A stretch of DNA of 64,000 nt from Hufsiella arboris (GCF_009834875.1 NZ_WVHT01000004.1:372001-436000); one strand, 5' to 3'. Positions 26,801-36,259 are shown, numbered from the stretch's first letter. Numbers and translations are program-made. The notes: generated from the letters alone by a model not told the origin.

Positions 26801-28055
26801 ACCAGGAAGCAAGGTTATCAAGCTCGCCAGACATGTAGCGGGTGAGTATGAATCGCTTCTTTTTATCAACCTGGTCTTCAACCGGCTGACTTTTCCTTAT
26901 CAGCTTTTCGTAGAACCGGTTAAAGGATTTACTCTTACGGTGATTGATTAAAAGGTTGTTGATAGTGGCAAGAAAATCATAACCGGTAGTCCCCTGTACC
27001 GGCCAGTTGTCCGACAGCTTTTCACCGGGTTCCAGGATTTTTTCTACGACAATATATGTTTCATCCCCTGCTAAACGCCGCAGCCAGGAGAGATATTTTT
27101 CGGGATCATATAAGCCATCGATATGATCGACCCGTAACCCGTCTATTATTCCGTCATTAACTAACTGCCCAATAAATTCATGGCTTTGGTTAAATACTTC
27201 ATCGTTTTGTACGTTCATACAGATCAATCCGTTTACGGTAAAAAACCGCCGGAAATTGATCTTTGTATCCGTTTCCTTCCACCAACATAAACGGTAGTGC
27301 TGCTTTTCAAGAACTTTCGTTAATAGGACCTGGTCATTATTAACGGCGTTCATGCAGCTTTCAATGTACAACCTGCTTACATCATCCATCATTAATGCTT
27401 CAAGCTGCGATTTAATTTCTTCCGCCGCCAGGGTGAACATTTTCTTATCCTCCGGTAGGATCTGCTTTTTAAGTTGTTCCAGCAATTGTGTTACGGACGA
27501 ATTAGCTACGCCGGTCGCGGACAGAATTACCTGGTAGCTTTCAAAGCTCAACGGCCATGCGGCATCAAAGTATTTAATCATCAGGCGCTGATCCTTGTAA
27601 ACGACATTAAGCTGTTTTTCAGCTAAGACCTCTTGCAGCGAAGAGCCTAAAAAAGGCACCATGATCTTCTCCTCCGAAAATCCACTTGATAAACCCTGAT
27701 CAAAAAACGTCTCTTTATCAGACATCCGGCCCTTTTCAAGCAGGTCCATCAGCCAGGTGTTCTGCGGGTCAAACGCCATATGATTAGGAACGATATCCTG
27801 CAGCCAGCTCATATCATTTTCACGGAGCCACTTATTTATTGCTTTCAGTTCCTTAGATGAGCCTATTTCTGGATTGACCTGGCCGGGATCAGTAACATCA
27901 TACCCGTGATTACTGCCCGGAACCGCTTTAAAAATCGGTGATGCATAGATTGTTTTTATGCCTAAGTCCTTTAGATAGGGCAGTATTTTTTTTAACCCAT
28001 TAAGAGTAAAATCTTTGTGAAACTGCAATCGATAAGTAGAAACAGGATCAAACAT
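23832..28055 (-). CDS. Fusion: maltooligosyl trehalose synthase (TreY) + 4-alpha-glucanotransferase (MalQ)
   Basis: A single 1407-residue frame with no interruption. Residues ~1-895 are TreY (GH13), which rearranges the reducing end of a maltodextrin to a trehalose linkage: DIVPNHMAFD (~91), GLRVDHIDGLYDP (~310) and VVEKILEPGE (~338). Residues ~905-1407 are MalQ (GH77): start GTLMHISSLDSSFGIGDFG, nucleophile in LLRLDHFRAF (~1200), acid in FVAEDLGD, and YPGTHDNNT. Both halves keep their catalytic residues. MalQ would rebuild longer glucans from the short chains the pathway leaves. It overlaps TreZ by 8 bp and is last in the operon. Confidence 0.93.
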   Translation of the reverse strand: MFDPVSTYRLQFHKDFTLNGLKKILPYLKDLGIKTIYASPIFKAVPGSNHGYDVTDPGQVNPEIGSSKELKAINKWLRENDMSWLQDIVPNHMAFDPQNTWLMDLLEKGRMSDKETFFDQGLSSGFSEEKIMVPFLGSSLQEVLAEKQLNVVYKDQRLMIKYFDAAWPLSFESYQVILSATGVANSSVTQLLEQLKKQILPEDKKMFTLAAEEIKSQLEALMMDDVSRLYIESCMNAVNNDQVLLTKVLEKQHYRLCWWKETDTKINFRRFFTVNGLICMNVQNDEVFNQSHEFIGQLVNDGIIDGLRVDHIDGLYDPEKYLSWLRRLAGDETYIVVEKILEPGEKLSDNWPVQGTTGYDFLATINNLLINHRKSKSFNRFYEKLIRKSQPVEDQVDKKKRFILTRYMSGELDNLASWFSQLRLAGIEDLQSVPAENLRDAIGEFLIGFPVYRFYEKSLPLSGADSDTVKKLFAEIVKNRAYLLSAIKLLENVFFTSNSEADPDYASRALHFFRRCMQFTGPLMAKGVEDTLMYSNASFISHNEVGDSVSSFGISVARFNLEMQQRQNEWPLALSATSTHDTKRGEDVRARLNVLSDSPDAWFEAVEEWQKLNIDLKEDNSPDLNDEYFIYQTLIGTYPMPGQDDENYQARLLDYLEKAFREAKQHSDWAEPDTKYENAVKSFARGLLNKKRLFWPRFNEFHTSILDAAIVNSLSQVMLKFTCPGVPDTYQGCEFWDLSMVDPDNRRPVDFDERAQALLEIKSLSGKDPSNFLPELWNSRYNARIKLWLVHTLLQVRKEDPDCFSKGSYIPLEVTGKLKKFAMGFARRYQQTWYLIVIPLHSTVLAKRQQRTVNELDWKDTSVIIPHEAPAHWEHLLSKARGSHNGEISLNEIFKSLPVAILKLSQPPKERSAGTLMHISSLDSSFGIGDFGPSAIAFADFLGRTCQKYWQLLPLSPTTGPSHSPYSSYSSMAGNILFISPEVLADEGCLDAGILPKYYFDTSPDRVDYQKVVLLKQKLFDIAWENFKNEPGNRADSFKQFCIDEAYWLNDFALYEVLKQAFDGKPWFDWPRDFKLRSAESIGFFEKTHQDAILKIKWLQFVFVRQWKRLKEYCNGLGIKLFGDLPFYVSHDSVDVWANPESFCLDENGQMNAVAGVPPDYFNADGQLWNMPVFRWEVLKENKFEWWVRRIRKNLERYDLLRLDHFRAFSAFWEVPAGETTAKNGQWKSGPGASLFEILKQEFGGLPFVAEDLGDIDEAVYELRDKFDLPGMKVLQFAFGDDLPESSYAPHNFTSNYFVYPGTHDNNTVAGWYANELNSKGQKKIDDYSGQKINNRNVHEYLARLALSSVAKTAIISVQDLLGLNESARLNSPASVSGNWVWRLKPRQLNFYIERQLLTWIRLYNRC

Positions 28056-29892
28056 GGTTATTGAAATAGATTACGACGGATTCTGGTGAAACTTCGAGAT
28101 TGGCGTTGCCGATTGTTATTTCGGGAGAGTCTTCAAAACCGCCCCATTGTTTATCCGATGAAGAAATCAGCTTATTCCAATCCTTTTCTGATGGCGGGAT
28201 TACTGCCGTTCGGCGTTGTTTTGAAAAGTTCAGCGCGCAAAAAAGCCGGTGTTCTCCCTCCCATCTTTCCAACAACAGCAACTGGTTTTCCGGATCAGCT
28301 ACGACCTCCAGATTATCGCGGTTACATTTTTTTAATACCTGGTTATTCTTACGAAGCGAAATCAGCGCCTGGTAGTACTTAAACATGCGCTCATGATCCG
28401 GCTTATCTAAAAGTCCCCACTGCAGCTTCGACTTTAAAAACGTTCCTTCCGCCATTGGATCGGGAACTTCACCAGCCGAATGAAAATCAGAAAACTCTTC
28501 CTTCCTACCTTTGCGAACAGCTTCTGCCAGTTCCGGATCGGTATGGCTTACGAAGTACAAAAACGGGTTCGGCTCGCTCCATTCCTCGCCCATAAAAAAC
28601 ATTGGCAGAAACGGCGAAACGATTATCGCGCCGGCTAGTAATTTCTGCGTTTCAAAGCTAAAGAGTTGGCTGCTGCGTTCGCCGAGCATCCGGTTGCCTA
28701 CCTGGTCGTGGTTCTGTGAGAAAACGATAAACTGCCATCCCGGGTTGCCCGTTTTGCTTCCGAATATTTTCTTTCTGTGCGGCGAATACATGCCATCGAA
28801 CACATATGCATCACGATAAGCTTTTGCAAGATGATTAATCCCATCGAAATCTGAATAGTAGCCATTCGTATCGCCACCGGCGGCCACCCGCAGCGCATGA
28901 TGAAATTCATCGATCCATTGAGCATCCATTCCATAGCCGCAATTCTTAACCGGATCAATAAAACGGTGGTCGTTAAGGTCGAGTTCAACGATCAGGTGAT
29001 GCTTACGGCTGGATTGCTTCATTAAAGCATCTACATTTTCCTTTATTTCACGCAGAATATGCGTCGCACTTAAGTCTTTGATAGCATGGACCGCATCAAG
29101 CCGCAAAGCGTCAACATGAAAATCACGAAACCACATTAACGCGTTTTCAATGAAATATTCTCTTACACCGTCACACCAGGCGTCATCAACATTAATTGCG
29201 CTGCCCCATGGCGTGTTATATTTATCAGTGAAGTACGGGCCGAAACTGTCAAAATAGTTTCCTTCCGGACCCATATGATTATAAACCACATCGAGCACCA
29301 CTGCAACTCCCTTATTGTGACAGGCATTGATCAAATGCCGAAGCCCGTTGGGGCCGCCGTAAGAATTCTGAACCGCGAAGGGAAAAACGCCGTCGTACCC
29401 CCAGTTGCGGTTGCCCGGAAACTGCGCGACCGGCATAATTTCAATGGCAGTTATACCTAATTCAAGAAGATAGTCAAGCTTTTCTTCGATTCCTGAAAAG
29501 GTGCCTTCCGGGGAAAAAACTCCTGTATGAAGCTCATAAAAAATATAATCGCCTAAAGGCGGATTTGTCCAACCTGTATCTGTCCAATTAAATTCCTTAA
29601 GCGATACAGCTTGCGAAGATTCGTGTACACCATCAGGTTGAGAGAGCGAAGCCGGATCCGGTCGCTTTATTTTTCCATCAATTAAAAAGCAGTACTTATC
29701 TCCGGCATTTAACCTGTCGGTAGTGACTTGCCAATAACCAAATTCCCGCTTATTTAACGAAACGACTTCCCCGGTTTGAACTATAAGCAAATCAAGCTTG
29801 TCGGCAGAAGGAGCCCACACTCTTACTACAGCTTTTCCGTCTTCCTGAAAATTTACGCCAATCGAACGTTTTTCAATATCAATCGTCTTCAT
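28048..29892 (-). CDS. treZ: Maltooligosyltrehalose trehalohydrolase
   Basis: A 614-residue GH13 enzyme that releases trehalose from maltooligosyltrehalose made by TreY. An N-terminal carbohydrate-binding-like domain (VRVWAPSADKLDLLI) precedes the barrel, with DVVYNHMGPEGNYF (~202), the nucleophile in ALRLDAVHAI (~264), the acid in LIVELDLND (~302) and FSQNHDQVGNR. ATG at 29892 is preferred to a TTG four codons earlier. Both ends overlap neighbours (14 bp with treX, 8 bp with treY-malQ), so the three genes are translationally coupled. Confidence 0.93.
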   Translation of the reverse strand: MKTIDIEKRSIGVNFQEDGKAVVRVWAPSADKLDLLIVQTGEVVSLNKREFGYWQVTTDRLNAGDKYCFLIDGKIKRPDPASLSQPDGVHESSQAVSLKEFNWTDTGWTNPPLGDYIFYELHTGVFSPEGTFSGIEEKLDYLLELGITAIEIMPVAQFPGNRNWGYDGVFPFAVQNSYGGPNGLRHLINACHNKGVAVVLDVVYNHMGPEGNYFDSFGPYFTDKYNTPWGSAINVDDAWCDGVREYFIENALMWFRDFHVDALRLDAVHAIKDLSATHILREIKENVDALMKQSSRKHHLIVELDLNDHRFIDPVKNCGYGMDAQWIDEFHHALRVAAGGDTNGYYSDFDGINHLAKAYRDAYVFDGMYSPHRKKIFGSKTGNPGWQFIVFSQNHDQVGNRMLGERSSQLFSFETQKLLAGAIIVSPFLPMFFMGEEWSEPNPFLYFVSHTDPELAEAVRKGRKEEFSDFHSAGEVPDPMAEGTFLKSKLQWGLLDKPDHERMFKYYQALISLRKNNQVLKKCNRDNLEVVADPENQLLLLERWEGEHRLFCALNFSKQRRTAVIPPSEKDWNKLISSSDKQWGGFEDSPEITIGNANLEVSPESVVIYFNNHV

Positions 29893-32017
29893 TTTTCTCT
29901 TCAAAATCAGGGCTCTGGAGCAGTAAAATTGAATGACTTTCGACGCTTACTTGTTCACCCGCTTTAAAAGTTTTTCCTTCAGGAATTGTATTGCCATTAC
30001 TGTCGATGATTTTAATCCATTCGGCGCCATAATTTTCCGGCGGGAGCACATAATCCAACGCTTCAGAATGCGCGTTAAAGATCATATAAAAGCTGTCATC
30101 AATGATTTTACCGCCTTTTTGCCCAAGCCTGTGAATACCTCTTCCGTTTAAAAATACAGCAAGTGATTTAGCGAAATCGTGGTTCCAGTTTTCATCCGAC
30201 ATTTCCATACCTTCCGGTAAAAACCAGGCTATGTCATTCAGTTCGGATCCATGAACAGGTTGACCTAAAAACCATCTCCTGCGGCGAAACACAGGGTGCT
30301 TCTTTCGGATACGAATCAACTTTTGTGTAAACTCCAGCAAGTCGTTGTCAGCATTTTTCCAGTCGATCCACGACAGTTCATTATCCTGGCAGTAAGCGTT
30401 GTTATTTCCCCGCTGCGTTCGCCCGATCTCGTCGCCTGCTACTAACATCGGCACACCCTGCGAAAGGAAAAGTGTCGACAGGAAATTCCGCTTCTGGCGC
30501 TTTCTAAGAGCATTTATTTCCTTGTCGTCGGTTGGGCCTTCCGCTCCGCAGTTCCACGACCTGTTATGATCATCTCCATCATTGTTATCTTCGCCGTTAG
30601 CTTCGTTATGCTTTTCATTATAAGAAACCAGATCGTTTAACGTAAATCCGTCATGCGCGGTGATGAAATTTATACTCGCCGTAGGCTTACGGTCATCATC
30701 CTTGTATAAATCCGAGCTTCCTGTAAAGCGTTCGGCAAATTCGCCAAGCATGCTATCGGCGCCGCGCCAGTAATCGCGGATACAATCACGATATTTACCG
30801 TTCCATTCCGCCCAACCGGCCGGAAAGTTTCCTACCTGGTAACCGCCTTCTCCGATGTCCCAGGGTTCAGCAATTAACTTTGTCTGCGAGATGACCGGAT
30901 CCTGGTAGATGATATCGAAAAATGCGCTGAGCCTATTCACTTCATGCAGCTCGCGCGCCAATGTGGAGGCCAGGTCAAACCGGAAACCGTCGACATGCAT
31001 CTCAGTTATCCAATACCGAAGACTGTCCATAATAAGCCGTAATACATTCGGAAGCGAGGCATTCAGCGTATTTCCTGTTCCGGTATAGTCCATATAGAAG
31101 CGTTTGTTATCTTCCGTAACGCGATAATATGACTCGTTGTCTATTCCTTTGAAGCATAACGTCGGCCCCATATGATTGCCTTCCGCCGTGTGATTATATA
31201 CCACATCCAGGATCAGCTCAATTCCCGCTTTATGTAGTTCCTTCACCATCGTTTTAAACTCGGCCACCTGTTCGCCGGCACAACCGCTGGATGAATAACG
31301 CGTATCAGGAGCAAAAAATCCGATGGTGTTATATCCCCAATAATTACTAAGTCCCTTCTCGGTTAAACTGCCATCATTAATAAAATGATGAACAGGCATG
31401 AGCTCCAGCGCTGTAATTCCGAGTTCTTTCAGGTAATTAATGGTTACCGGGTGACCGATAGCCGCATAGGTACCACGAATTTCTTCGGGAATGTCGGGAT
31501 GCGTCATCGTAAATCCTTTTACATGAGCTTCATAAATAATTGACTTATGATAGTCGATTTTAAGCTGGCGGTCTCCTTCCCAGTTAAAATGGCAATCTAT
31601 CACTACGGACTTTGGCGTAAACGGTGCGCTGTCGATTTCACTAAAGCTCAAATCTTCATCCGGGTTTCCAATTTCATATCCAAAATGTGATTCGCCAATT
31701 TCAACAACACCGTTAATTGCTTTCGTATAAGGATCAATCAGCAATTTATTATGATTGAACCGGTGGCCGTTTTCGGGCTCATAGGGTCCATCTACCCGAT
31801 AGCCGTATAACTGGCCGGCTTTAATTCCCGGAATATAAGCATGCCATACGAGATGTGTCCTCTCCCGTAATTGTAGCCGGGTTTCAATACCTTTTTCATC
31901 AAACAGGCAGAGTTCAACACCGGTTGCATTTGCGGCAAACAGCGCAAAATTTACTCCGTTCTTATCCAATGTGGCGCCCAACGGATAAGGCGCCCCAGTA
32001 TAAATTTCATAGTTCAT
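29879..32017 (-). CDS. treX: Glycogen debranching enzyme TreX/GlgX
   Basis: A 712-residue GH13 debranching enzyme that hydrolyses alpha-1,6 branches and feeds linear glucan to TreY/TreZ. An N-terminal CBM48-like domain (GAPYPLGATLDKNGVNFALF) precedes barrel motifs DVVYNHTAEGNHMG (~272), the nucleophile in GFRFDLAST (~343), the acid in IAEPWDIGEGGYQVG (~384) and FITAHDGFTLND (~455). Placement beside TreZ and TreY makes TreX the apt name over GlgX. Its start overlaps the preceding stress-protein gene by one base (TAATG). Confidence 0.93.
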   Translation of the reverse strand: MNYEIYTGAPYPLGATLDKNGVNFALFAANATGVELCLFDEKGIETRLQLRERTHLVWHAYIPGIKAGQLYGYRVDGPYEPENGHRFNHNKLLIDPYTKAINGVVEIGESHFGYEIGNPDEDLSFSEIDSAPFTPKSVVIDCHFNWEGDRQLKIDYHKSIIYEAHVKGFTMTHPDIPEEIRGTYAAIGHPVTINYLKELGITALELMPVHHFINDGSLTEKGLSNYWGYNTIGFFAPDTRYSSSGCAGEQVAEFKTMVKELHKAGIELILDVVYNHTAEGNHMGPTLCFKGIDNESYYRVTEDNKRFYMDYTGTGNTLNASLPNVLRLIMDSLRYWITEMHVDGFRFDLASTLARELHEVNRLSAFFDIIYQDPVISQTKLIAEPWDIGEGGYQVGNFPAGWAEWNGKYRDCIRDYWRGADSMLGEFAERFTGSSDLYKDDDRKPTASINFITAHDGFTLNDLVSYNEKHNEANGEDNNDGDDHNRSWNCGAEGPTDDKEINALRKRQKRNFLSTLFLSQGVPMLVAGDEIGRTQRGNNNAYCQDNELSWIDWKNADNDLLEFTQKLIRIRKKHPVFRRRRWFLGQPVHGSELNDIAWFLPEGMEMSDENWNHDFAKSLAVFLNGRGIHRLGQKGGKIIDDSFYMIFNAHSEALDYVLPPENYGAEWIKIIDSNGNTIPEGKTFKAGEQVSVESHSILLLQSPDFEEKNEDD

Positions 32018-32841
32018 TAGTTCTGCTGATTAAAAATTAATAGCGGGATGTTAATATAAGAGAGTTGTAAATCGGATTGCTGAATAAACAGGCGGTCGTA
32101 AAACCAGTATTTCCGATTTGAGAGTGCGATCACATCAGGCTTAATTATCTCAGCGACGTTATTAATGTCGTTAATGGTATCAGTGCCTGGAAGATTAATC
32201 AGCGTTGTGTTTTTATAGTGGATTCGTGGAATTATTTCGTGAACAAGAAGTTTCTCTGCATAACTATGATCTATGTCCGGCAAACCCGAGGCTGTAACAT
32301 GAATAAGGATAAGTTCAGTGTTAAAGAAATGGCAGAGCTTTACCAGGGGAAGCAAATTTGCTATATCACAATAGCGTATATCGGTTATGTAGGCAAGCTT
32401 TTTAAATTCCTTTAACTGGCTTTTTTCGCTGAAATAAAGAACCGGAGACTTTAATTTGCTTAACGACGGATAAACTTCGTAGGCATCGAATTCGTTATTA
32501 ACTGATGTGCTTTCACGATATTTAACAATCAGGCTAATTCTGTGAATATCAATTTTTCCGTTGCTGTTAATATCCGCTTCATCTATAACAGTAAGCCGGG
32601 TTTCCTTACCGGCATGCTGTTCTAAAAATTCAATAAATTGCTCTTTTACATAACCTTCTTTATCCGAAAGTTCATCTTTAGAAGCCCCGGCCAAAGCCAT
32701 TAATTCTTTAACCGGCTGGGGTATAACATCTTCATCAATCAATAGTAAGGCAGCATTCGTTTTCTTTGCTATTCGCAATGCAGCCATTGCGGCATGCCTG
32801 CCGTTGTCGTTAAACGGTGTAATTGAAAGTATGTAATTCAC
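32017..32841 (-). CDS. Universal stress protein-like, two-domain
   Basis: A 274-residue cytosolic protein with two weak UspA-like halves (ITPFNDNGRHAAMAALRIAKKTNAALLLI at the start and HFFNTELILIHVTAS in the middle). The second half lacks a clear GxxG-(S/T) nucleotide loop, so it may not bind ATP. Tandem Usp proteins of this size are common in Bacteroidota. It is the first gene of the trehalose operon and is coupled to treX by a 1-bp overlap, which links the pathway to stress. Confidence 0.72.
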   Translation of the reverse strand: MNYILSITPFNDNGRHAAMAALRIAKKTNAALLLIDEDVIPQPVKELMALAGASKDELSDKEGYVKEQFIEFLEQHAGKETRLTVIDEADINSNGKIDIHRISLIVKYRESTSVNNEFDAYEVYPSLSKLKSPVLYFSEKSQLKEFKKLAYITDIRYCDIANLLPLVKLCHFFNTELILIHVTASGLPDIDHSYAEKLLVHEIIPRIHYKNTTLINLPGTDTINDINNVAEIIKPDVIALSNRKYWFYDRLFIQQSDLQLSYINIPLLIFNQQN

Positions 32842-33161
32842 AGTATTGATATAATTTTAATGATGCTAAGAATAATCATCGCGACTTCCTATAAAATATC
32901 AGCTATGTTTCTATGTATCAATGGCAATTAATACATTACGTTACCTGTAAGATTTAAAGCAGATAGACATTTGAACAGTTACCATCATAAACCCAACTCC
33001 TGACGGCTAACCTTAATGTGAACAGATAACCATTTATTAAACAAATTTGTTCACGGATTAAATACTTATTTTACCCGGACCGCTGCTGACTAAGAAATGT
33101 CGATATTAGGTTTTATACCTGTTTGACGGAGGAATAAGCTGTAAGAAAAGCTGTTAAATAA
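32842..33161. other. 320-bp gap upstream of trehalose operon
   Basis: No gene is visible. It must hold the promoter of the usp-treX-treZ-treY/malQ operon, but I could not pick out a confident -33/-7 pair. A spaced inverted pair GTGAACA (33018-33024) and TGTTCAC (33048-33054) could be a regulator site. Confidence 0.4.
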
Positions 33162-33189
33162 AAAAACCCGCCATGTCGGGCGGGTTTTT
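33162..33189 (-). terminator. Intrinsic terminator of the aminopeptidase unit
   Basis: AAAAACCCGCC (33162-33172) pairs exactly with GGCGGGTTTTT (33179-33189) across a 6-nt loop. It lies 18 bp after the minus-strand aminopeptidase stop; the A- and U-runs permit termination on either strand. Confidence 0.88.
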
Positions 33190-33207
33190 CTTATATCGCT
33201 TAGTGAG

Positions 33208-35595
33208 CTATTTGCTTACCTGCATCGGATTTATTCCGTAAGAAGGATTACGTCCGTTTACCGCCGACCGCTGCTTAAACAATTGCAGCTTCGAAGGCGC
33301 CGGAAGCTTACCCCAATAGTTATTGCTTTCATCAATATCTGCGGTTTCGCGCATAGGATCAAGCTTAATAGAAGCTACCTCTTTATCCTGAACGTAGAAC
33401 TTACTCGCGCTCTTTTCGTTCAGGCGCCATATTTGCGCTGGAATGCGATCAATACTTTTTGTACCATCGGTATAAGTAAACTCAACGATAACCGGCATAA
33501 CCAGGCCGCCTTTATTGCTGAAGGATAGTTCGTAGAAATATTTACCTGCGTATTTTTTCTGATCGTCTGCTGCCAATGCCTCTGTTGAAGGTCCTGACGG
33601 CGTTTTGCCTTTCATGATACTTTCGTATTTATTCTGGTCTACGTTTACCAGCCCACGATCATATTTCCAGTAAAAATCATGAGTGGCGGTATCTTTATCT
33701 GTGTAGAACTGAATGGACTTGTCTCCACGATTCCTCACTTTCGAGATATCATCGTATACCGGAACCATTGGGGCGGCCACTTTATTTACTGCGCCGTTCC
33801 GCTCAGCAAATTTTGGTACGCCATCCACATCGGCTTTCGAAACTTTAACCGAATCTAAGGAGATATCGCAAGGGTCGGTGCCGTAAAACCAGCCTCTCCA
33901 GAACCAGTCGAGATCTTCTCCGCTGGCATCTTCCATCGTACGGAAGAAGTCTGCCGGCGTAGGGTGTTTGAATGCCCAGCGTTTTGCGTACTCTTTAAAT
34001 GCGTAGTCGAACAGATCACGACCCATGATGGTTTCACGAAGCATATTCAAACCCGTCGCCGGTTTAGAGTAAGCATTCGGACCAAAACGCACGATATTCT
34101 CCGAGTTCGTCATTACCGGCTCCAATTCGTTTTTGGGAAGCTTCATATAATCTACGATGGTATACGCCGCACCTTTTTTACTTGGAAATTTATTATCCCA
34201 AAGCTCTTCGGTCAGGTATTCAACAAATGAGTTTAAGCCTTCGTCCATCCAGGTCCATTGGCGCTCGTCGCTGTTCACGATCATCGGGAAGAAGTTGTGG
34301 CCCACTTCGTGGATAATTACGCCGATCATTCCGTTTTTCGCACTTTCACTATAGGTCCCATCTTTTTCGGTACGTCCATAGTTAAAGCAGATCATCGGGT
34401 ATTCCATACCGTTCGAAGCCTCTACGCTCTGTGCGACCGGGTAGCCATACGGAATAGTAAAATCAGAATAAGTTTTTATCGTATGCGCTACCAGGCGGGT
34501 TGAGTACTTGCTGTATAAACCATAGGCTTCCTTGCCGTAAAAGCTCATACACATCACGTTTTTATTGCCAACGTTTTGTCCCATGGCATCCCACACAAAC
34601 TTGCGTGACGATGTCCAGGCAAAGTCGCGAACATTGTTAGCCTGGAAAACCCAGGTCTTTTTAGCGCTCGCAGGCGATACTTCCGCTTTCTTTGCTTCCG
34701 CGAGAGTTACGATCTCTACAGGAACTTTAGCTGTTTTTGATTTCTGATAGCGTGCCAGGCGCTCAGGACTTAAAACCGCGCTGTAGTTGATACACTCACC
34801 GGTGCTGCCGATCACGTGATCCGCCGGTACTGTCATCTGCACTTTGAAATTACCGAAGGTCAGGGCAAACTCGCCGCGACCGGTGAACTGGTGGTTCTGC
34901 CAGCCCTGGAAATCGCTGTACACACACAAACGCGGGTACCACTGTGTCATCGTAAACAGGTAATTGCCGTCTTCGGGGAAATATTCATAACCACCGCGGC
35001 CGCCTATCGTTAAGCGGTCGGTAATTTTATAATGCCAGTCGAGGTTAAAAACAAACTGCTGACCCGGCTTTAACGGAGTTGGCAAATCGACACGCATCAT
35101 CGTTTTATTGATCACGTAACTTAATTTTTTGCCGCTTGCATCGGTCAGCTTCGTAATGATATCGCCAAGCTTATTATCTTCCGTAGTATTCCGCCCGCTT
35201 ACGCGATCAAGCATTTGCGTTGACATTTGAGAAGGCATGGTTGAGCTGCTCTGATAATTCGCGTTGTTAACTGTGCTATGTTCGTTTTCATCCAGCTGTA
35301 ACCAGATATAACTTAAAGGATCGGGCGAATTGTTATAGTAAGTAACCGTTTCACTTCCTGTAAGAACCAGGTTTTTTTCATCGAGTTCGCACTTGATATT
35401 GTAATCAGCACGCTGCTGCCAGTATTTTACGCCTGGCGCGCCGCTGGCTGTACGCTGCTCATTTGGCGTACTTAAAATGGTACCAAGCTGTTCGAACTTG
35501 TTCCCATGATTACTGCCAGGATTATTCTGAATATCCTGTGCGAGTGCCGTGCTGACAGCGACGGCGCAAAATAAACCAGTAAAAATTTTCTTCAT
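33208..35595 (-). CDS. M1-family zinc aminopeptidase, exported
   Basis: A 795-residue exported metallopeptidase. The signal peptide (MKKIFTGLFCAVAVSTALA) is followed by an M1 N-terminal beta domain and a catalytic domain with HEVGH (429-433) and, 18 residues on, the third zinc ligand in MDEGL (Glu452), the full HExxH-x18-E signature. An obvious GAMEN exopeptidase motif is replaced by SNGMEYPMI (~400), as in many Bacteroidota M1 proteins. The C-terminal region is long and beta-rich. It precedes a downstream terminator; HupE lies immediately upstream (15-bp gap), so the two are probably co-transcribed. Confidence 0.9.
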   Translation of the reverse strand: MKKIFTGLFCAVAVSTALAQDIQNNPGSNHGNKFEQLGTILSTPNEQRTASGAPGVKYWQQRADYNIKCELDEKNLVLTGSETVTYYNNSPDPLSYIWLQLDENEHSTVNNANYQSSSTMPSQMSTQMLDRVSGRNTTEDNKLGDIITKLTDASGKKLSYVINKTMMRVDLPTPLKPGQQFVFNLDWHYKITDRLTIGGRGGYEYFPEDGNYLFTMTQWYPRLCVYSDFQGWQNHQFTGRGEFALTFGNFKVQMTVPADHVIGSTGECINYSAVLSPERLARYQKSKTAKVPVEIVTLAEAKKAEVSPASAKKTWVFQANNVRDFAWTSSRKFVWDAMGQNVGNKNVMCMSFYGKEAYGLYSKYSTRLVAHTIKTYSDFTIPYGYPVAQSVEASNGMEYPMICFNYGRTEKDGTYSESAKNGMIGVIIHEVGHNFFPMIVNSDERQWTWMDEGLNSFVEYLTEELWDNKFPSKKGAAYTIVDYMKLPKNELEPVMTNSENIVRFGPNAYSKPATGLNMLRETIMGRDLFDYAFKEYAKRWAFKHPTPADFFRTMEDASGEDLDWFWRGWFYGTDPCDISLDSVKVSKADVDGVPKFAERNGAVNKVAAPMVPVYDDISKVRNRGDKSIQFYTDKDTATHDFYWKYDRGLVNVDQNKYESIMKGKTPSGPSTEALAADDQKKYAGKYFYELSFSNKGGLVMPVIVEFTYTDGTKSIDRIPAQIWRLNEKSASKFYVQDKEVASIKLDPMRETADIDESNNYWGKLPAPSKLQLFKQRSAVNGRNPSYGINPMQVSK

Positions 35596-35610
35596 ATATA
35601 TCGTTAAAAG

Positions 35611-36195
35611 CTAAGTTAACCAGGGCAAACGTTCAAGTGCCATCTTAACTGACAAGGCAAAAACCCCGGAAGATATAAAAAATATCCAATCCCTCCGGGA
35701 TACCTTCAGGAAATTCATAAACAACCAGGCCATGACAAGAATAATCGCAACGACGACTATTTGACCAACTTCCAGGCCTGCATTAAAACTAAATAATCCC
35801 ACCCCGATACCCTGATCCTTCGCAAGCATAACCCGGATCGCGCTGGCGAATCCCATCCCGTGAATTAGGCCAAAAAACAGGGCCAGGTAATAATTTATCC
35901 GGGCAGTTCCTTCCCGCTTGTCTATCCGTAAAATGTTATTGATCGCCGTTATAAAAATTGTACACGGAATCAGAAACTCTACCCATTTACCCGAAACGCG
36001 GATCACATCCAAAACGCTTAACGCCAATGTAAGCGAGTGCCCGATCGTAAACGCAGTTACAAGGATAAGCACTTTTTTGATATCGCCGAAAATATATACC
36101 GCGGCTAATGACAGGATAAACAGCTGATGATCAAGCGCGTCGGGACTGATGATATGCGTCCATCCAAGATTAAAGTAAAAAAGAAAATCCGGCAT
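35611..36195 (-). CDS. HupE/UreJ-like membrane protein
   Basis: A 194-residue integral membrane protein with about six hydrophobic segments. The family motifs are visible: GWTHIISPDALDHQLF near the start, FTIGHSLTLAL in the middle, and GLIHGMGFAS later. The conserved His/Asp residues within membranes suggest metal (nickel or cobalt) movement in HupE/UreJ relatives, but many Bacteroidota copies are not linked to hydrogenase or urease, and neither is found here. Its fixed neighbours are an M1 peptidase and a DUF6702-like protein. Confidence 0.85.
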   Translation of the reverse strand: MPDFLFYFNLGWTHIISPDALDHQLFILSLAAVYIFGDIKKVLILVTAFTIGHSLTLALSVLDVIRVSGKWVEFLIPCTIFITAINNILRIDKREGTARINYYLALFFGLIHGMGFASAIRVMLAKDQGIGVGLFSFNAGLEVGQIVVVAIILVMAWLFMNFLKVSRRDWIFFISSGVFALSVKMALERLPWLT

Positions 36196-36259
36196 CCGAA
36201 TAGCTGTTCAAAACGCTAAATTTAACAGCTTTTTAACACAGATAAAGCATAACAGGTAA

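Noticed and set aside
24356..29460. Plus-strand frames opposite the trehalose genes
   Set aside because: They are antisense shadows of strongly supported GH13/GH77 genes.
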